A stretch of DNA of 64,000 nucleotides from NCBI GenBank assembly GCA_019722365.1, contig JADFUC010000709.1, positions 1,240,001-1,304,000 on the forward strand, read 5' to 3'. The notes under the pieces were generated by a model. That model was not told where the DNA came from. It did no database searches and worked only from the letters and a program-made list of their open reading frames with translations. This document shows positions 35,921 through 48,367 of the stretch, in pieces (the stretch's first letter is position 1; every line of letters starts with the position of its first letter). A program made the translations under genes and the position numbers. Source of the DNA: Lithospermum erythrorhizon (Eukaryota > Streptophyta > Magnoliopsida > Boraginales > Boraginaceae).

Positions 35921-38900
35921 TCAATTTTCACCAGCACTTGGAGGGTTGTTCCAGCCAGAAGTTCCAGAGGGCGGGGTGGGCTCCTTTTCCCATCCAGAGG
36001 GGGAGTCAGACTTGACATTCCAACCTGAGGTAGAGTCACTGTCCTTGTTCCACGATGAGGATCCCGAGGGAATGCCAGGCTCCTCGTTTGATACCACATT
36101 AGGAGAGTCAGACTCTTTGTTCCATCCCGACGTACCTCCGGGTGCATTGGGCTCTTTTCCCCATCCGAAGGACTTGTCCGTCTGTGAGGGAGCGTTCCGC
36201 TCCTTCCCCCATCCTGAGGCGTTGTCTGTCTGTGAGAGGCTGTTCTGCTCCTTCCCCCATCCCGAAAAGTTGTCAGTCTGTGAAGGGGTGTTCTGCTCCT
36301 TCCCCCATCCCGAGGAGTCGCCAGTCTGTGAGGCGGTGTCCCGCTCCTTCCCCCATCCTGAGGAGTTGCCAGTCTGTGAGGCGGTGTTCTGCTCCTTCCC
36401 CCATCCTGAGGAGTTGTCAGTCTGTGAGGTGGTGTTTTGCTCCTTCCCCCATCCCGAGGAGGTGTTTGGCTTGTCATTCCAACCTGAGGGTTTGTCCTCC
36501 TTTTTCCACCCCGAAGAGGAGCCATGGCTGTCTTTCCAACCCGATGGACTGCCAGCCTCTTTGTTCCATCCCTTAGGGGAGGCAGACTCTTCATTCCATC
36601 CCTTAGGGGAGCCAACATCCTTGTTCCAACCAGGACCTGAGGGAGGCCGCCTGTCCTTGTTCCAACCTGACGGATTGCCAGACTCTTTGTTAAAACCAGG
36701 TTGTTGAGGTTGACGCTTTTTGAAGTACTTCGCCAAGAATTCTTCAGCTTTCTCTGGATATTTCTCCTTGATGAAGTTATCCAGACATTTTCTGTAGGAG
36801 AAATCTTGCTGGCTTTTATCAGTAGACACGACATGGAGACACCTGTTCTCTTGAAAGTTTGCATGTTTGCTGACCTGGACCATGAATAAAAGAAATGTTT
36901 ATAAGTGTCAATAAAAAAGGCCATTCATTATTGCAACAAAATAGATTTTAACAAACCACACTCTATGGTAGGTTTTTGTGCATCTAACTAAGGAGTCTTG
37001 TCAAGTTATTGTCTCATTGTACATCGCAGGAGCAAGAGTCAATTTCTGTTTTTGACACAATAAGAACAAGAACAAGCGCTTGTAGTCTACTGTTAAGCAA
37101 TTCATTCCACACAACTAACCTCATGGAATCTCAAATGCAGATGTTTCACAGACAACTAAGACACAAGCAATATGACAGCATCAGTAGAATTTCCACGCTT
37201 GGTTTGAGGTGAGAAAAATGGAGGGGATGTATAATCTCGTACATTGTGTATGATCTAATCCAAAATCATAACTAAAAATTCATACACGTTTTAAGACATA
37301 ATCCCCCTTCCTCATTTCCCTCCCCTCAAACCAAACAGGGACCAAGATTAAGACACAAGAGATAGGTAGAGAAGCTTCCTAGCTGAAGTTCTGAAATACT
37401 AATCAATAGGGATGTTTTGTCCACAAATCAAGGTCAAAATACATAGTGTCTCAATCTGGTCAAATTGCCTCGTTATTCATATAACCGAGGTTAGAAAATG
37501 TATAATGAAATACCAAGTAGCAACAGGATAAATCAAGACGTCATTTACTGACCATGATGAAGTCGATTCCAACTCCCATCTTCACAGCTTTATCAGGATG
37601 GTGGTTGAGGACATTCTCGATGATGTAAGACTGATCTTCCGGAGTTAGGGGTTGACAATCAGTATACCTTCCAAGCAAACAAAGTCATCATGTCAACATC
37701 CAAGTTCATATTTTGATAATTTTTCAGGTCTTAACCATAATTTCATCTACATGTATTTTTCCCAATATTTTGGTTCTCTATCTTAGCAAAAACGACTCTT
37801 TTGGTTTGTCAAATACAGAAAACGAATAAATATACTCAGTTCCGTACTCCCTCTAAATTCATGGATTGTTGGAAAATAATTATCTTGATTTCTTGTTAAA
37901 TCATTTTAAAACTCCAGAAACCCGTTCTATATTATTAAGATTATCAAACTGAACTGAAAACAACCAATAGAAGTATACCCGCTTTGATGCATTATTCTTC
38001 TGATATTCTGCATGATAGGCTCAATTTCAGAGATTATCTCTTGTTCTTCTGCAGTAAAAGCATCCAATCGCTGCCTTGTTACTGTAAATGCTCTAACAGC
38101 TGAGCTAGGATCAGCAGATCTAGGTGGACGATTTCGCCAGTTGTCTCTCCTATCACCCGAGGACTGCCACCCTCGTGCATTTGAGCGCCAATTAGGGGTG
38201 GAAGATTCTTTCTCATCAGGAGTATCGAACTTACCCCAATCATTTGGAGATGCTTCAGATACCGTGGCTTGAGTTTCTTGAAGCTGTCCGGCATCGTCAC
38301 TTTTTTTCCCCCAAGAAGACCACGATCCAGACTCATTGGTAGTCTTTCCAGCTTCTTCATTGTTCTTCTTCCCCCACGAAGACCATGAAGGGGACTGATC
38401 GTCTTTTGCCTCTTTGACATTCCAAGCCCCAGGACTTGAACTTTTTCCTGTAACACCTTGACCACCTACATTATCTTCCATCTTCTTTTCTTCGTTGTTC
38501 CTCTTCCCCCACGAAGACCATGAAGCGGACTGATCGTCTTTTCGCCTTGATATCCCAGCCCCAGGACTTGAAACTTTTTCCCTTGCAAACAATCCTTGAC
38601 CACCTTCATTATCTTCCATCTTCTTTTCTTCGTTGTTCTTCTTCCCCACGAAGACCATGAAGCGGACTGATCGTCTTTCGTCTCTTTGACATTCCAAGCC
38701 CCAGGACTTGAACTTTTTCCTGTAACAACTTGACCCCCTTCATTATCTTCCAGCCTCTTTTCTTCGTTGTTCTTCTTCCCCCACGAAGACCATGAAGAGG
38801 ACTGATCGTCTTTTGTCTCTTTGACATTCCAAGCCCCAGGACTTGAACTTTTTCCTGTAACAACTTGACCCCCTTCATTATCTTCCAGGTTTTTTTCTTC

Positions 38901-41900
38901 ATTGTTCTTCTTCCCCCACAAAGACCATGAAGAGGACTGATTGCCTTTTGCGTCTTCCACATTCCAAGCCCCAGGACTTGAACTTTTTTCTGTGACAACT
39001 TGACCCCCTTCATTGTCTTCCAGCTTCTTTTCTTCGTTGTTCTTCTTCCCCCACGAAGACCATGAAGCGGACTGATCGTCTTTTCTTTCTTTAACATTCC
39101 AGGCACCTGGACTTGAACTTTTTGTAACATCAGTATGCCCTTCATTTTCATTGCTCTTCTTTCCCCATGAAGTAGACGGGTCATCCTTTTTCTCTTTGAC
39201 ACCCCAAGCGCCAGGGCTAGAAGTACTTCCTGGGATGTCCTGTCCTCCATCATTGCCTTCCAGCTTCTTCTCCCATGATGACCATGAAGTGGAATGATCA
39301 TCTTTTTTCTCTTCAACGTTCCAAGCTCCAGGACTTGAAGTATTTCCTGTGTTGTCTTCGAAATCAGCTCTATCCTCGAAATCAGGCTTCTCAAAATCAG
39401 AGTCTCTCACTGGAGAAGGTTGGTCTTCCATTTCAAATTCATCGATGTCTTGGCCAAGGCATGAAGAATCAATTTGTCCGTTATCCTCAGTGCTCCTCAA
39501 CAAATGAAGGAAGCTATAGACATCGACCCCTTCTGGCTGATTTAAATCAACCTAGCAAAACAAATGTAAATTAGATCTTCAACTTAAACACATCTAAGGC
39601 AGCTCAAATCTCCAGAATCCAGATATATACAAGTGAAAAAAGAAAACTGCTTGGTACCTACCTCCCTGGTGTCCCAGTGGATGTCAAATGGTGTACCAGT
39701 GCCAACAGCTACAGGATTGCCCCAAGAACAGGAGGCCACAATGCTTGACAAGGAGTCCTTATGGCAATTTTCAGCAGCTTTTTCGAAACATTTCCTTGGG
39801 GTCTTATGTAAAAAGATACATTAGCTTTAGACAAATAAGTTATTTCTTAAAAGACAAGAAAAAGGATGAGCCGCTTACAAACAAAGTAGCCTCTTTAAAT
39901 GGCGCTTGAATGTTTAAGGCCCGAGAGAAAGCTTTAATGCCACCAGAATTGAAACCAATCATGTTACCAGAACATGTCATGCTATTGGCTAGCAAAACTA
40001 GATGATCCTTGAGCACACCTTTTGTCACCATTGTCACAGATGAAGAAAGTCGCTGAGAAAGAAAATTTGAGGGGAGATTGTAAGTCTAAAATGCAGGGTT
40101 AATGGCTAGTGGACGAGACAATCAAGCATGATATTGTAAGTATAATCTCATTTTATACTTACAATCAACCCTCAATAGACTCGTCCACTCCATGTTTGCT
40201 TAGGTGAAGATAAGGTTAATAGATAATATCAGAGGATTCAAACCAATAGATAAGAATGGAACAGGGTAAAGATGACATTGCACACACTGAAATTATTTTA
40301 TTCAAAGATCACAATAGATAAATATTAGTAGGATTATTATCTTGCACTACCTGAACTGCCTGCTCAAAAGCACAAGATATTCCTAGCAATTCCTGAATTT
40401 GTTTTATTCCATATGGGATGGTACGTGTGGTATCTATCAAATCAATGACAGGAAGACAGCAATCCATGACAACTCTCCATGCATCTCCACCTTGTTTTAC
40501 AGACTCCTTCTCAACAGCCACATCAATAACCAATTCACCTTTCTGCTTCTCTGTAAGGCTTCTAACCCATGTAGTTGTTTCAGGACTGATCCAGACGATA
40601 CTAGCGGAGGATATTCTTGGATCACCTGCACATATATTGAGCAGAGCAACTTATTTCAGCTCATAACAAGTAGTCACATGGAATACATTCTTCCAAGAAA
40701 AGAGCAAGGAACAGAACACTGAATTTCTTCGAGGACATGTCAGAAAATATTGCAGATCATGGAATTGAATGAATTACTACTATTTTTAATGAAGTAAATT
40801 GACTTATTCTGAATACCCACAAAATTCAATTTGCAGAAAACAAATCTTCAATAATATAGCTGAGGGTGACATACACATGGAATTGGTATATGTTAAATTT
40901 TAAAATATTAACCTCAAAAAAGGTTTTTAACAAGAATAAATGAAAAGAATGCGTTGAAATACAGCTCATCTATTTCACTTTAAAGCAAAGCTTGCAGGTT
41001 CTTGATTTTGGCTTTTCCTATTAAAAAGTACTCTATTAAGGAAATTGAACATGAGCAGCAAGTAAGATATTAGGGCAGCTTAGTTTTAGCCAGAAACTAC
41101 AAACACTCTCTCTCCCTCGCCCAAAAACCTGACACGCACAATAAAGGAAGAAAAGGTAAATAAAGTAATGAACCTATTATTCTTAAGTTCTATATTTGAG
41201 GATTTATGATTTGGAAAATTCTATTAGGGCAGAATAGGATAAGCAGACTAGAACTTGTGAGCTACATTAAGAAATGGTCGCACTACAACCACAATATCCA
41301 TTGACCTCTAATTAGAACGGCAGTTGAAAAAATTGATCCACAACCATCTATATACTACACATAAGCTTCATACACAATAAAAGAAAATACTAAATAAAGG
41401 GAGGAAAAAGACATGCATTCTAGAGATGGGGACAGGATAATTCAAAGACGTGTTCTGCTTTAAACACAATAAGACATCCTTCTTACAAGGATTCTCCTTC
41501 TTTTGCCTTTCTTTCCTTTTCTAAAAGGCTCCAACAGAAAAACATAACCAAATGCATTCGGATTAACATCAGAGGAAGGAGCTCAATCTATTTAAAGGAG
41601 AAGAAAAAAAATATTCAGAGAATACCTTTTATGATTGTCTCAAGGAGAACGGGACAAACTGTATCAGCTAAAATATGGCAAGTCCTTTCTAAATGTTCGT
41701 CATGTACACCTTGAAATGAGAAACTTAAGCAGTGCATGTCAGGGCATTGGGTTTTTGATGCTCCGAAAGAGCAGTATTCCCTAAAAGCCAAGGAAACAGA
41801 TATTAGATTAGCGAATTCTAACTTAAGATATTAGTAAGAATTAAACATATACATTAACATAAAAACAGGAGAGAACTGAGACACTCATAGATTACAACAT

Positions 41901-44900
41901 GCTAAGAGTTCCTTTGTGCTATTCTCATTACACCAAATCCATAAAGACGCATCAGAATCTAACTTACAAATTCAGCAGATCAGTTCAACTTTTAATATAA
42001 AAATACAGAATTATTTGACCTAACTAAGTGGTTTCATTGAAAGAATAATATTGTTCTTTTGCTTGCTAGAATATTCAAGCACGACTTTAACATTTCAACA
42101 AGTGAAAAGAGAATCTCATAATTTAACAATAAGAATAGGGCATCCTTCTCTTCACATAGAAGAATATCGCCATCACGAGCTCAAATTTTGCGCCTACAGG
42201 GAAAATACTTTCATGATAAAGTAAACCCTTTAATCATTATTATTTGCAAGTTTGTACTCTAACCTAAACAACACAGTATACATAAGTTGACCATCCATCA
42301 AAAAAGAGTATCATTGTATGTGAGGGATGGGTATAGAAGTCTGACGATTATGATTATATATGTGTGTGTGTGTGAGAGAGAGACGAAACAAAATACGGAT
42401 TCACTAGGTAGTTGTCATGGAATTATCAGGAGTCGAAAATTATTTCCCACGTCTGTAATTGCAATTGCATGTATATAACAAAATAACAAATTAGCAACAT
42501 AGATTGCATGGCTGATGGCTCTTAATTCAGACTTGTACTATGGTGCAGCTGGCTGGACTGAAATGGGAAGAATTCCTCACCAGAAAAATTGTAGCGACCT
42601 AGACCTCCACAAATTTAGCTATGGGTTCAAGAACAAAAACAAACCTGAAGGATAAACTAATTCTCTTGAACAATTGTCCCAGTTTTTTCTTCCTTCGAAA
42701 TGAGTCTACATTATCTTCGCATTTATCGAGGACACCACTCATACTGATACCCAGATTATCCAGCTGCGACTGTTGGAACAACAATAAGTACAACATATAA
42801 GATTTCTGTTAAACTAGAACATTAGAACTTGAGGTATTTACTGCTGCACATAGTCAATAAAACCTTGTTGAGGTGAATATGGCCAACAAGCCCTTTCTCT
42901 GTTGCGGAAATTTCTCCCATCGTTTCTTGTTCTCCATATCTGAAATGAACATAGATAATGGCTCACAACAACATCCCGATAAGCATATTAAGAAAAAGAG
43001 GATGTCAAACTACTAACTTCAAAATCTTAGAAACACAAGTGACCCAAGTTCATATGGGTTACCAGAACAAATAAGTAACTAAATTGGACACTATCTTAAA
43101 TATGAAACCTCTAACTGAAAAAAGTACTCCGGTTTCCTATGGGTGAATTTTCTCTTTGAATCACACACCACTAGATTATGAGCAAAACTAGAACAGAGAA
43201 TCACAATAACTTAAGAAAGGCTCATCATTCCAGTGAATTCGTGTATTGGAACAAGATATTAACACTCCCAACTCTCCGATATCAGTCGGAGAGCATTCTA
43301 ACTTCCAAAGGTTGTGGGACAGCGAAGAAATGCCTCAATGCTGGTGCAGACTTAGGTTTGAGGCTAATTGTTGCTGAAGCACAGACAAAAAGTAAACTAG
43401 ATGCAACTAATTCTATGAACATTGAAATCATATAAATATAGAGAAGTTCTTGTCCATTCATATTCATTTTTATCTTAGACCAGGAATAGCTATAGTGAAG
43501 GGAGAATGGAACAAGAGAAAGTGATCAGTCCATTAAGGACATAACATGCCCAAAATCATGGACATCAAGCTGCTTATGCTGACGAGGAAAGTTCATCTGA
43601 TCACCAAGGAACTAACTGTATTTGACAGCAAATCAAATCAGAAACAAAACAAACAAGAAATAGCTTTTCTAAGAGTATTGACCACAAAAAAATGAAAAAA
43701 TGACAGTTACTTTCTACAAAGAGAATCACAATATCAAAGCCAGATCAACTGAACCTCAATCACTATGCTTCCTTTTCCTGACCACATAATGCAGTAGTAT
43801 CACAATAACAAAAAATAGCTGTCACAGTTACATCTTAATCACAAATAAATTGAGATGTAAAATAAACTAGAAGAGAAAACAAGGAGACATACTCTATTAG
43901 GAACTCAACAGCTACATCCTTCAGACTAACTTTTTCCAATTGGTTTTTCAAAAAGCATGCTGCACGTTCTTGGCAATAGTCTCTTCCACAATCACAATCA
44001 TTCAGATACAGTAATACCCGGCGATCTGAAAGATCATTCTTGAACTTCGCAGAACAGAGAAGTATTTCCTGAAAATATATAATGATTAAGATCAACCGAG
44101 GAGATATATAATCAAACTAAAGGAACAATCAACATGCAAAAATATTATCACTTAAAGAGGTGACCCACCTTCATCATCTCCCAGGAAGAATTACTGCTAG
44201 CAGAAGAATCAAGAACTGCCTTGTAAGCTGGATTAGACATGGCTGTTGCAGCCAATACTCCGACAGGATCACCAGCACCAAATTCACTGTGGAAAGTGTT
44301 TCCATCTTTGAACCCATACTCAAACTGGACAATAGAAGTGCTAGACACATTTCTCACAGTGCCATCATAACATATAACAACGTCACGGAGAATGGCCATA
44401 AGGTTCTTGAACAAGGTACCAGGCTCAGTCAACCCCCTAGTTGAACGTACAGTCACTTCTCTGCATGAGATAGAATGAACCATCTCCTGGTATGGATCCA
44501 GTCCATCAAACAGACAACTGCTGACAAATCCATATTCCTCAGATGGATATCTACTAGTAGAAGGATACTTCCTCTGGAACAAAGCAGACATCTCACCTAC
44601 TAATGAGCTAGAGTACAATTTCCCCTTGTTCGATATCTGCAGCCCCAGAAATGCACTTTGTTCAACCACCTTACCGAGTGCAGACTCACTTTTTGAATCT
44701 ATTAAATATCCCACTGCAGATGACTTCAGCACAAAATTTGTGACTGGAAGTTTCAGACCTCGCAATAAGCTCTCCAATTGAAGTTTTGTGGATTCATTGT
44801 ACTTATACCGCAAATGAGATAACAACGGAGAAAGATCCTGAATGCCCAAAAAAATCTTTTTTCTGGTTGTCCTTGGAATGAAAAAGTCACCTAAACTGAT

Positions 44901-47900
44901 ACTAAAACCTTGTGAAAAAAGATTTTCCATCAGCAGAGGCTGCAATGAATCAAAGAATGTCAGAACCTCCTTAGGACCCTTCCCAAAGTATGTCGATGTT
45001 ACGACATCACTGAGAATGGATGGGAGAGCATCCCTATTGTATTCCAAGCTCAGAATTTCGCTTTTGCGAATCAAATGCCTGTCACCCGAGCAGTCAAAGC
45101 TCGACGGAATTGCTGACTTCAGGATCTGCAAGACTGTCCAGAAACAACCAGACTTTCCAGACTTCACTAGTGTAGGCTCTGGCACGAGATGTGGAGAATA
45201 CATGGAAAGCTGCTGGGTGTTTGCTCTTCCGAAGAAATAGGTCCTGAACATGAGCTTCAGAGAAAGCAAAGAGTCACTAGCTAGTTGCAAATTGAAGTTG
45301 CCTGTATGCGAGCTGAGCAATTGTTTCTCCACAGAAAATAATTCTATGACCTCAGCTTTTGCAGCTAGAGACTGGGGATAGAATACGTGAACACAATCTC
45401 CGTCAAAATCAGCACTCAAGGGACCACATATAAGGGGGTTGATCTTAACGACATGATCGTCATGAACATACACAGACAGCGCTTGCAATGAATGCTTGTG
45501 GGTTGTAGGTGGCCTGTTGATGAAAACAATGTCTCCATCCATAATTTTGCGATGGACAACCTGCCCGAGGCGGAGAAAAGTATGTCCCTTTGAACCTTCA
45601 CTGAGCGAATATGTTGAGGACCCATCCTTAAATGTCAAACATAACTTTTCATCTACTAGCTTCTGTAGAAATTCCATGTTGTGCTGATTTACTCTCTCCT
45701 CAAACGTGATTTTCTGAGCTATCTCAAACGGTAAGCCTATCTCCCCTACTCCCTTATACGGGTCACCGGTTATCACACTCCGCGAAGAAAATCCAGACCC
45801 TTTCCGTATGAACAAAGTTTTCATCTTTTCTAACCAAGCTTTAGTAGATGACTCGTTCTGTTCCTTGCGGACCCCAAAACGAGAATCTACATCTCGTGCT
45901 GCCTGGAAAAGAAATTGAGAAAGCCAGTTAGAGATATGTCAGACTATTACTTTGATACCAATTATAAGATCTTTATATATTTCCCAACTCATGAAGACAA
46001 GGGTATATTTGTAATCAGGACAGACTTCACAATAAACGCAAATAAATTACTACTTTAATATGACAGTAAAAAGACTATGTTACATATTGTAGCCGCAGTT
46101 GCCAATGCTAAACAACTTATACAATTAGAAAGAGGAAATGGATAAGAAACCGTCTTGTATTTTGGTACTTCATCAGAAAAACAAGTTAAATGCAGATGAT
46201 GAGTACCTTGCCTGTCCCCCGAAATTCAAAATACTGCGCGACAGCTGCTTGTAAATCATCAGTTTCAACTTTATGAGACTCAAAATTTGGTATCCCAGAC
46301 CTTGAATTTTTAATTATATCGACTTGTCTCAGCACCTTTTTCAGCAATGTCATTGAGTAGTCCTATATAAAAATTCATATGCCTTTAAGACCAGCAACAT
46401 AGTGAAAACAATGAAAATACAAGACACGACAAATTTCTTACAGAAGACATGGTGCTGCTTCCATCTGATATGTCAGGCACCGACAAACAATTTGGGGGAA
46501 CAGTTAAGTGGCGCAGGACATATCCCTCTTGAGGGTGGTGACCTTTAGCAGAAAGAGAACGTTTGCTTGCTTGCGGAAGTCGTCTTAGTATGGAATCCAC
46601 CTGGTATTATTTCAAAGACGAGGTCATTCAGTAGCCAACAGAAGAAAATAAGAACTGAAGCATATATAAGCAAAGCATGCCACACGAGTCGCAAGTCTCA
46701 ACATATGGTCCGGGGCAGAAGAACATATAGAATTGCGATTCACACACCCGAATAGGCATTAATTCATAAGAACTTTATTTAGTGCATCCAAGATTAAAAT
46801 TTTCAGCAGTATCAATTTGCTAGTACAGTTTCAAAGCAATTAACCTGATATTAAATGACCAACACTAGCATAGAGCCATTTATTTATCTCTCATATAAAC
46901 TGCATTCGGCATACTGAAGAAAATGAATTATATAAAGGGACCCAAACCTCTGAAGGAAGTAGAGGGCGAGAATGGCCCTTGCCATATCTGAATCCATATC
47001 TCTCAAGGAAAGTCCAACAATTCTCTGGTAGTCTGGAATTTGATGGGAATCTTAACTCAAGAAAGCAAGCACCATCTGTGGTTTTAGACTCACAGATTTT
47101 AACTTGTGAAGCCTCCTGCAAATTCAATAAAGAAAATGATTAAGTTGCAACAACGAAACAGTTATGCTCTAAGAGTTGAATCTTAGAAACATAAACTCAT
47201 GGTAAAGTTGTTGACTTGGAATACGATAAAAAGAGCTAAGCAGCTCAACACCCACCTCACAACATGAGAATACTCTTTCCAATGTGCTGATATTTTTAGC
47301 TGGAATCTGGAAGAACGTACCAAGCATGAGTTCGAAAAGGGCAGAAAATTAGCAAAAATAGAGTGCAAACTTCAAACTACAAAGAACACTTTTGTAATTG
47401 TAAGAGCTCCAAGGATACTGACACAGTAACATGCAAAATTCCAACTTCAAGATTTATCTTACTATGAGAGGTTAGTAAATCCAAGACTTTAATGATAAAG
47501 GTGGTGATAGCCCTTTTACAACCTTTCTATGGTATAATTTACTTTATAATATCAAAATGGAAACAATCTATGCATACCAGAAGCAATCATAGACATAAAA
47601 ATAAAAATAAATAACATTATAAATAATACCTTTCGATTTTTCATCTTCAAACATTTTAAGCAGATTAAATCGAGAAGACGTTTCAGTTCAGATATATGAT
47701 CTGGATGATATATTGGAATTGGCAATTCTATGTATCCAAAATGACCTGAAAGAAGAACAATCTGATTAGAGTGATACAGTAAACATGAAAGCTATTTGGA
47801 AAATGTGCTAGCACTAATAAATACTCTGATACCTTCACATTGCCCAGGCTCGGCTGTCCCACAGGACTCACATTTACCACCACCTTCAAGAGGAAGGCCA

Positions 47901-48350
47901 AGGAAAGGGTTTGAAAACTGGCTGGCATGGGATATAGGGCAATCACTGATAGATGATTTACACTGCCAAAAAGTAGAAAGCGGTAACATTCAGCAAGCAA
48001 ATGATTGAGAGCTTGTCAACATGAGTTCTTTTCTTTGAAAAACTTCACTCAAGTGAAAAAGATCTATGAGAAAAATTCAATAAGCATAATATACTGCACA
48101 TTGTCCATAATTAGAATAGGAACAAAGAAATATGAAGAATATAGAGCAAGACAATGTAATACCAGGAAACCACAATCCAGGCTTCAGATAACACTTAAAA
48201 GATTCTGATAAATGTCCTTAAACACAGAAAAGATAGGAATAAATTGCAATAACACATCAGTATACTTACAATTTCTTGACGAGTCGCCAAGCTAAAACTG
48301 ATTCCAGTAATCTTCCCATCCATGATGAACGAAGTCGAATCCTCTTCCAT
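35921..48350 (-). CDS. NRPE1: DNA-directed RNA polymerase V largest subunit (NRPE1), frame broken in the WG-repeat exon
   Basis: NRPE1 is the catalytic subunit of plant RNA polymerase V. It makes scaffold transcripts that guide AGO4-siRNA complexes in RNA-directed DNA methylation in the nucleus. Eighteen coding exons, all GT-AG: 48350-48270, 47962-47833, 47745-47630, 47306-47256, 47115-46948, 46600-46442, 46362-46207, 45902-44169, 44068-43893, 42939-42864, 42769-42645, 41780-41626, 40625-40351, 40052-39879, 39802-39662, 39551-37979, 37667-37553, 36874-35921. The start 'MEEDSTSFIMDGKITGISFS' is typical of NRPE1. An N-terminal zinc/clamp region ('CESCGTAEPGQCEGHFGYIE') is present, and the catalytic Mg site ADFDGD lies near residue 452. 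The C-terminal domain has two WG/GW repeat arrays (AGO hook) around a DeCL-like region ('QDFSYRKCLDNFIKEKYPEK'). One C is missing at 38644-38647. Read literally, the frame would stop at 38466 after about 1600 residues. With one base restored, the product would be about 2119. Confidence 0.95.
36140..36700 (-). repeat. GW/WG repeat array 2 of NRPE1: 48-bp units (16 residues)
   Basis: In the last exon, units of 48 bases repeat in frame, spaced exactly 48 apart (for example 'tccttccccc' at 36201, 36249 and 36297). Each encodes a version of 'SGWGKEQNTASQTGNS'. Looser GW units flank it ('GWNKD', 'GWNEE', 'GWKKE'). Tryptophans next to glycine form AGO hooks in NRPE1 and SPT5L. The array follows the DeCL-like region, near the C-terminus. 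Confidence 0.85.
38330..39350 (-). repeat. WG repeat array 1 of NRPE1: about 135-bp units (45 residues)
   Basis: About eight units in coding exon 16 each carry 'SSSPGAWNVKE', then 'KDDQSASWSSWGKKNNEEKK', then 'LEDNEGGQ'. The central units are 135 bases apart (starts near 38692, 38829, 38963 and 39098), while the edges are less regular (38421, 38551, 39203, 39321). Each unit offers a WG motif (SSWGKK) for ARGONAUTE binding and another Trp in 'GAWN'. The unit near 38530-38600 has diverged ('GAGISRR') and lost the GAWN Trp. Unit similarity makes the region prone to expansion and to assembly error. Confidence 0.85.
40108..40189. repeat. 82-nt imperfect inverted repeat in NRPE1 intron 13
   Basis: The left arm (40108-40145) and right arm (40153-40189) pair over about 37 positions with a 7-base loop. 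Perfect 'ATTGTAAGTATAA' and 'AGTGGACGAG' blocks sit at the inner and outer ends, and a few mismatches lie between. It lies wholly inside the intron between coding exons 13 and 14. Either strand of RNA could fold into a hairpin of microRNA-precursor size, or it could be a tiny fold-back transposon. Confidence 0.65.
42357..42384. repeat. Microsatellite (TG)n(AG)n in an NRPE1 intron
   Basis: A 'tatatgtgtgtgtgtg' run passes directly into 'agagagagag' within the intron between coding exons 11 and 12. It is a simple sequence repeat with no coding role. Confidence 0.7.
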
Positions 48351-48367
48351 AACTTCTTAATTTAAGG

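Noticed and set aside
35946..36707. Plus-strand open frame of 253 codons over the NRPE1 last exon
   Set aside because: It is the antisense of the 48-bp GW repeats. A repeat whose unit is a multiple of three stays open in several frames once it lacks stops. The minus strand has the conserved protein.
44160..45240. Plus-strand frames 44160-44444 and 44842-45240
   Set aside because: They are antisense shadows of the long NRPE1 exon 8, which shows strong conservation on the minus strand.
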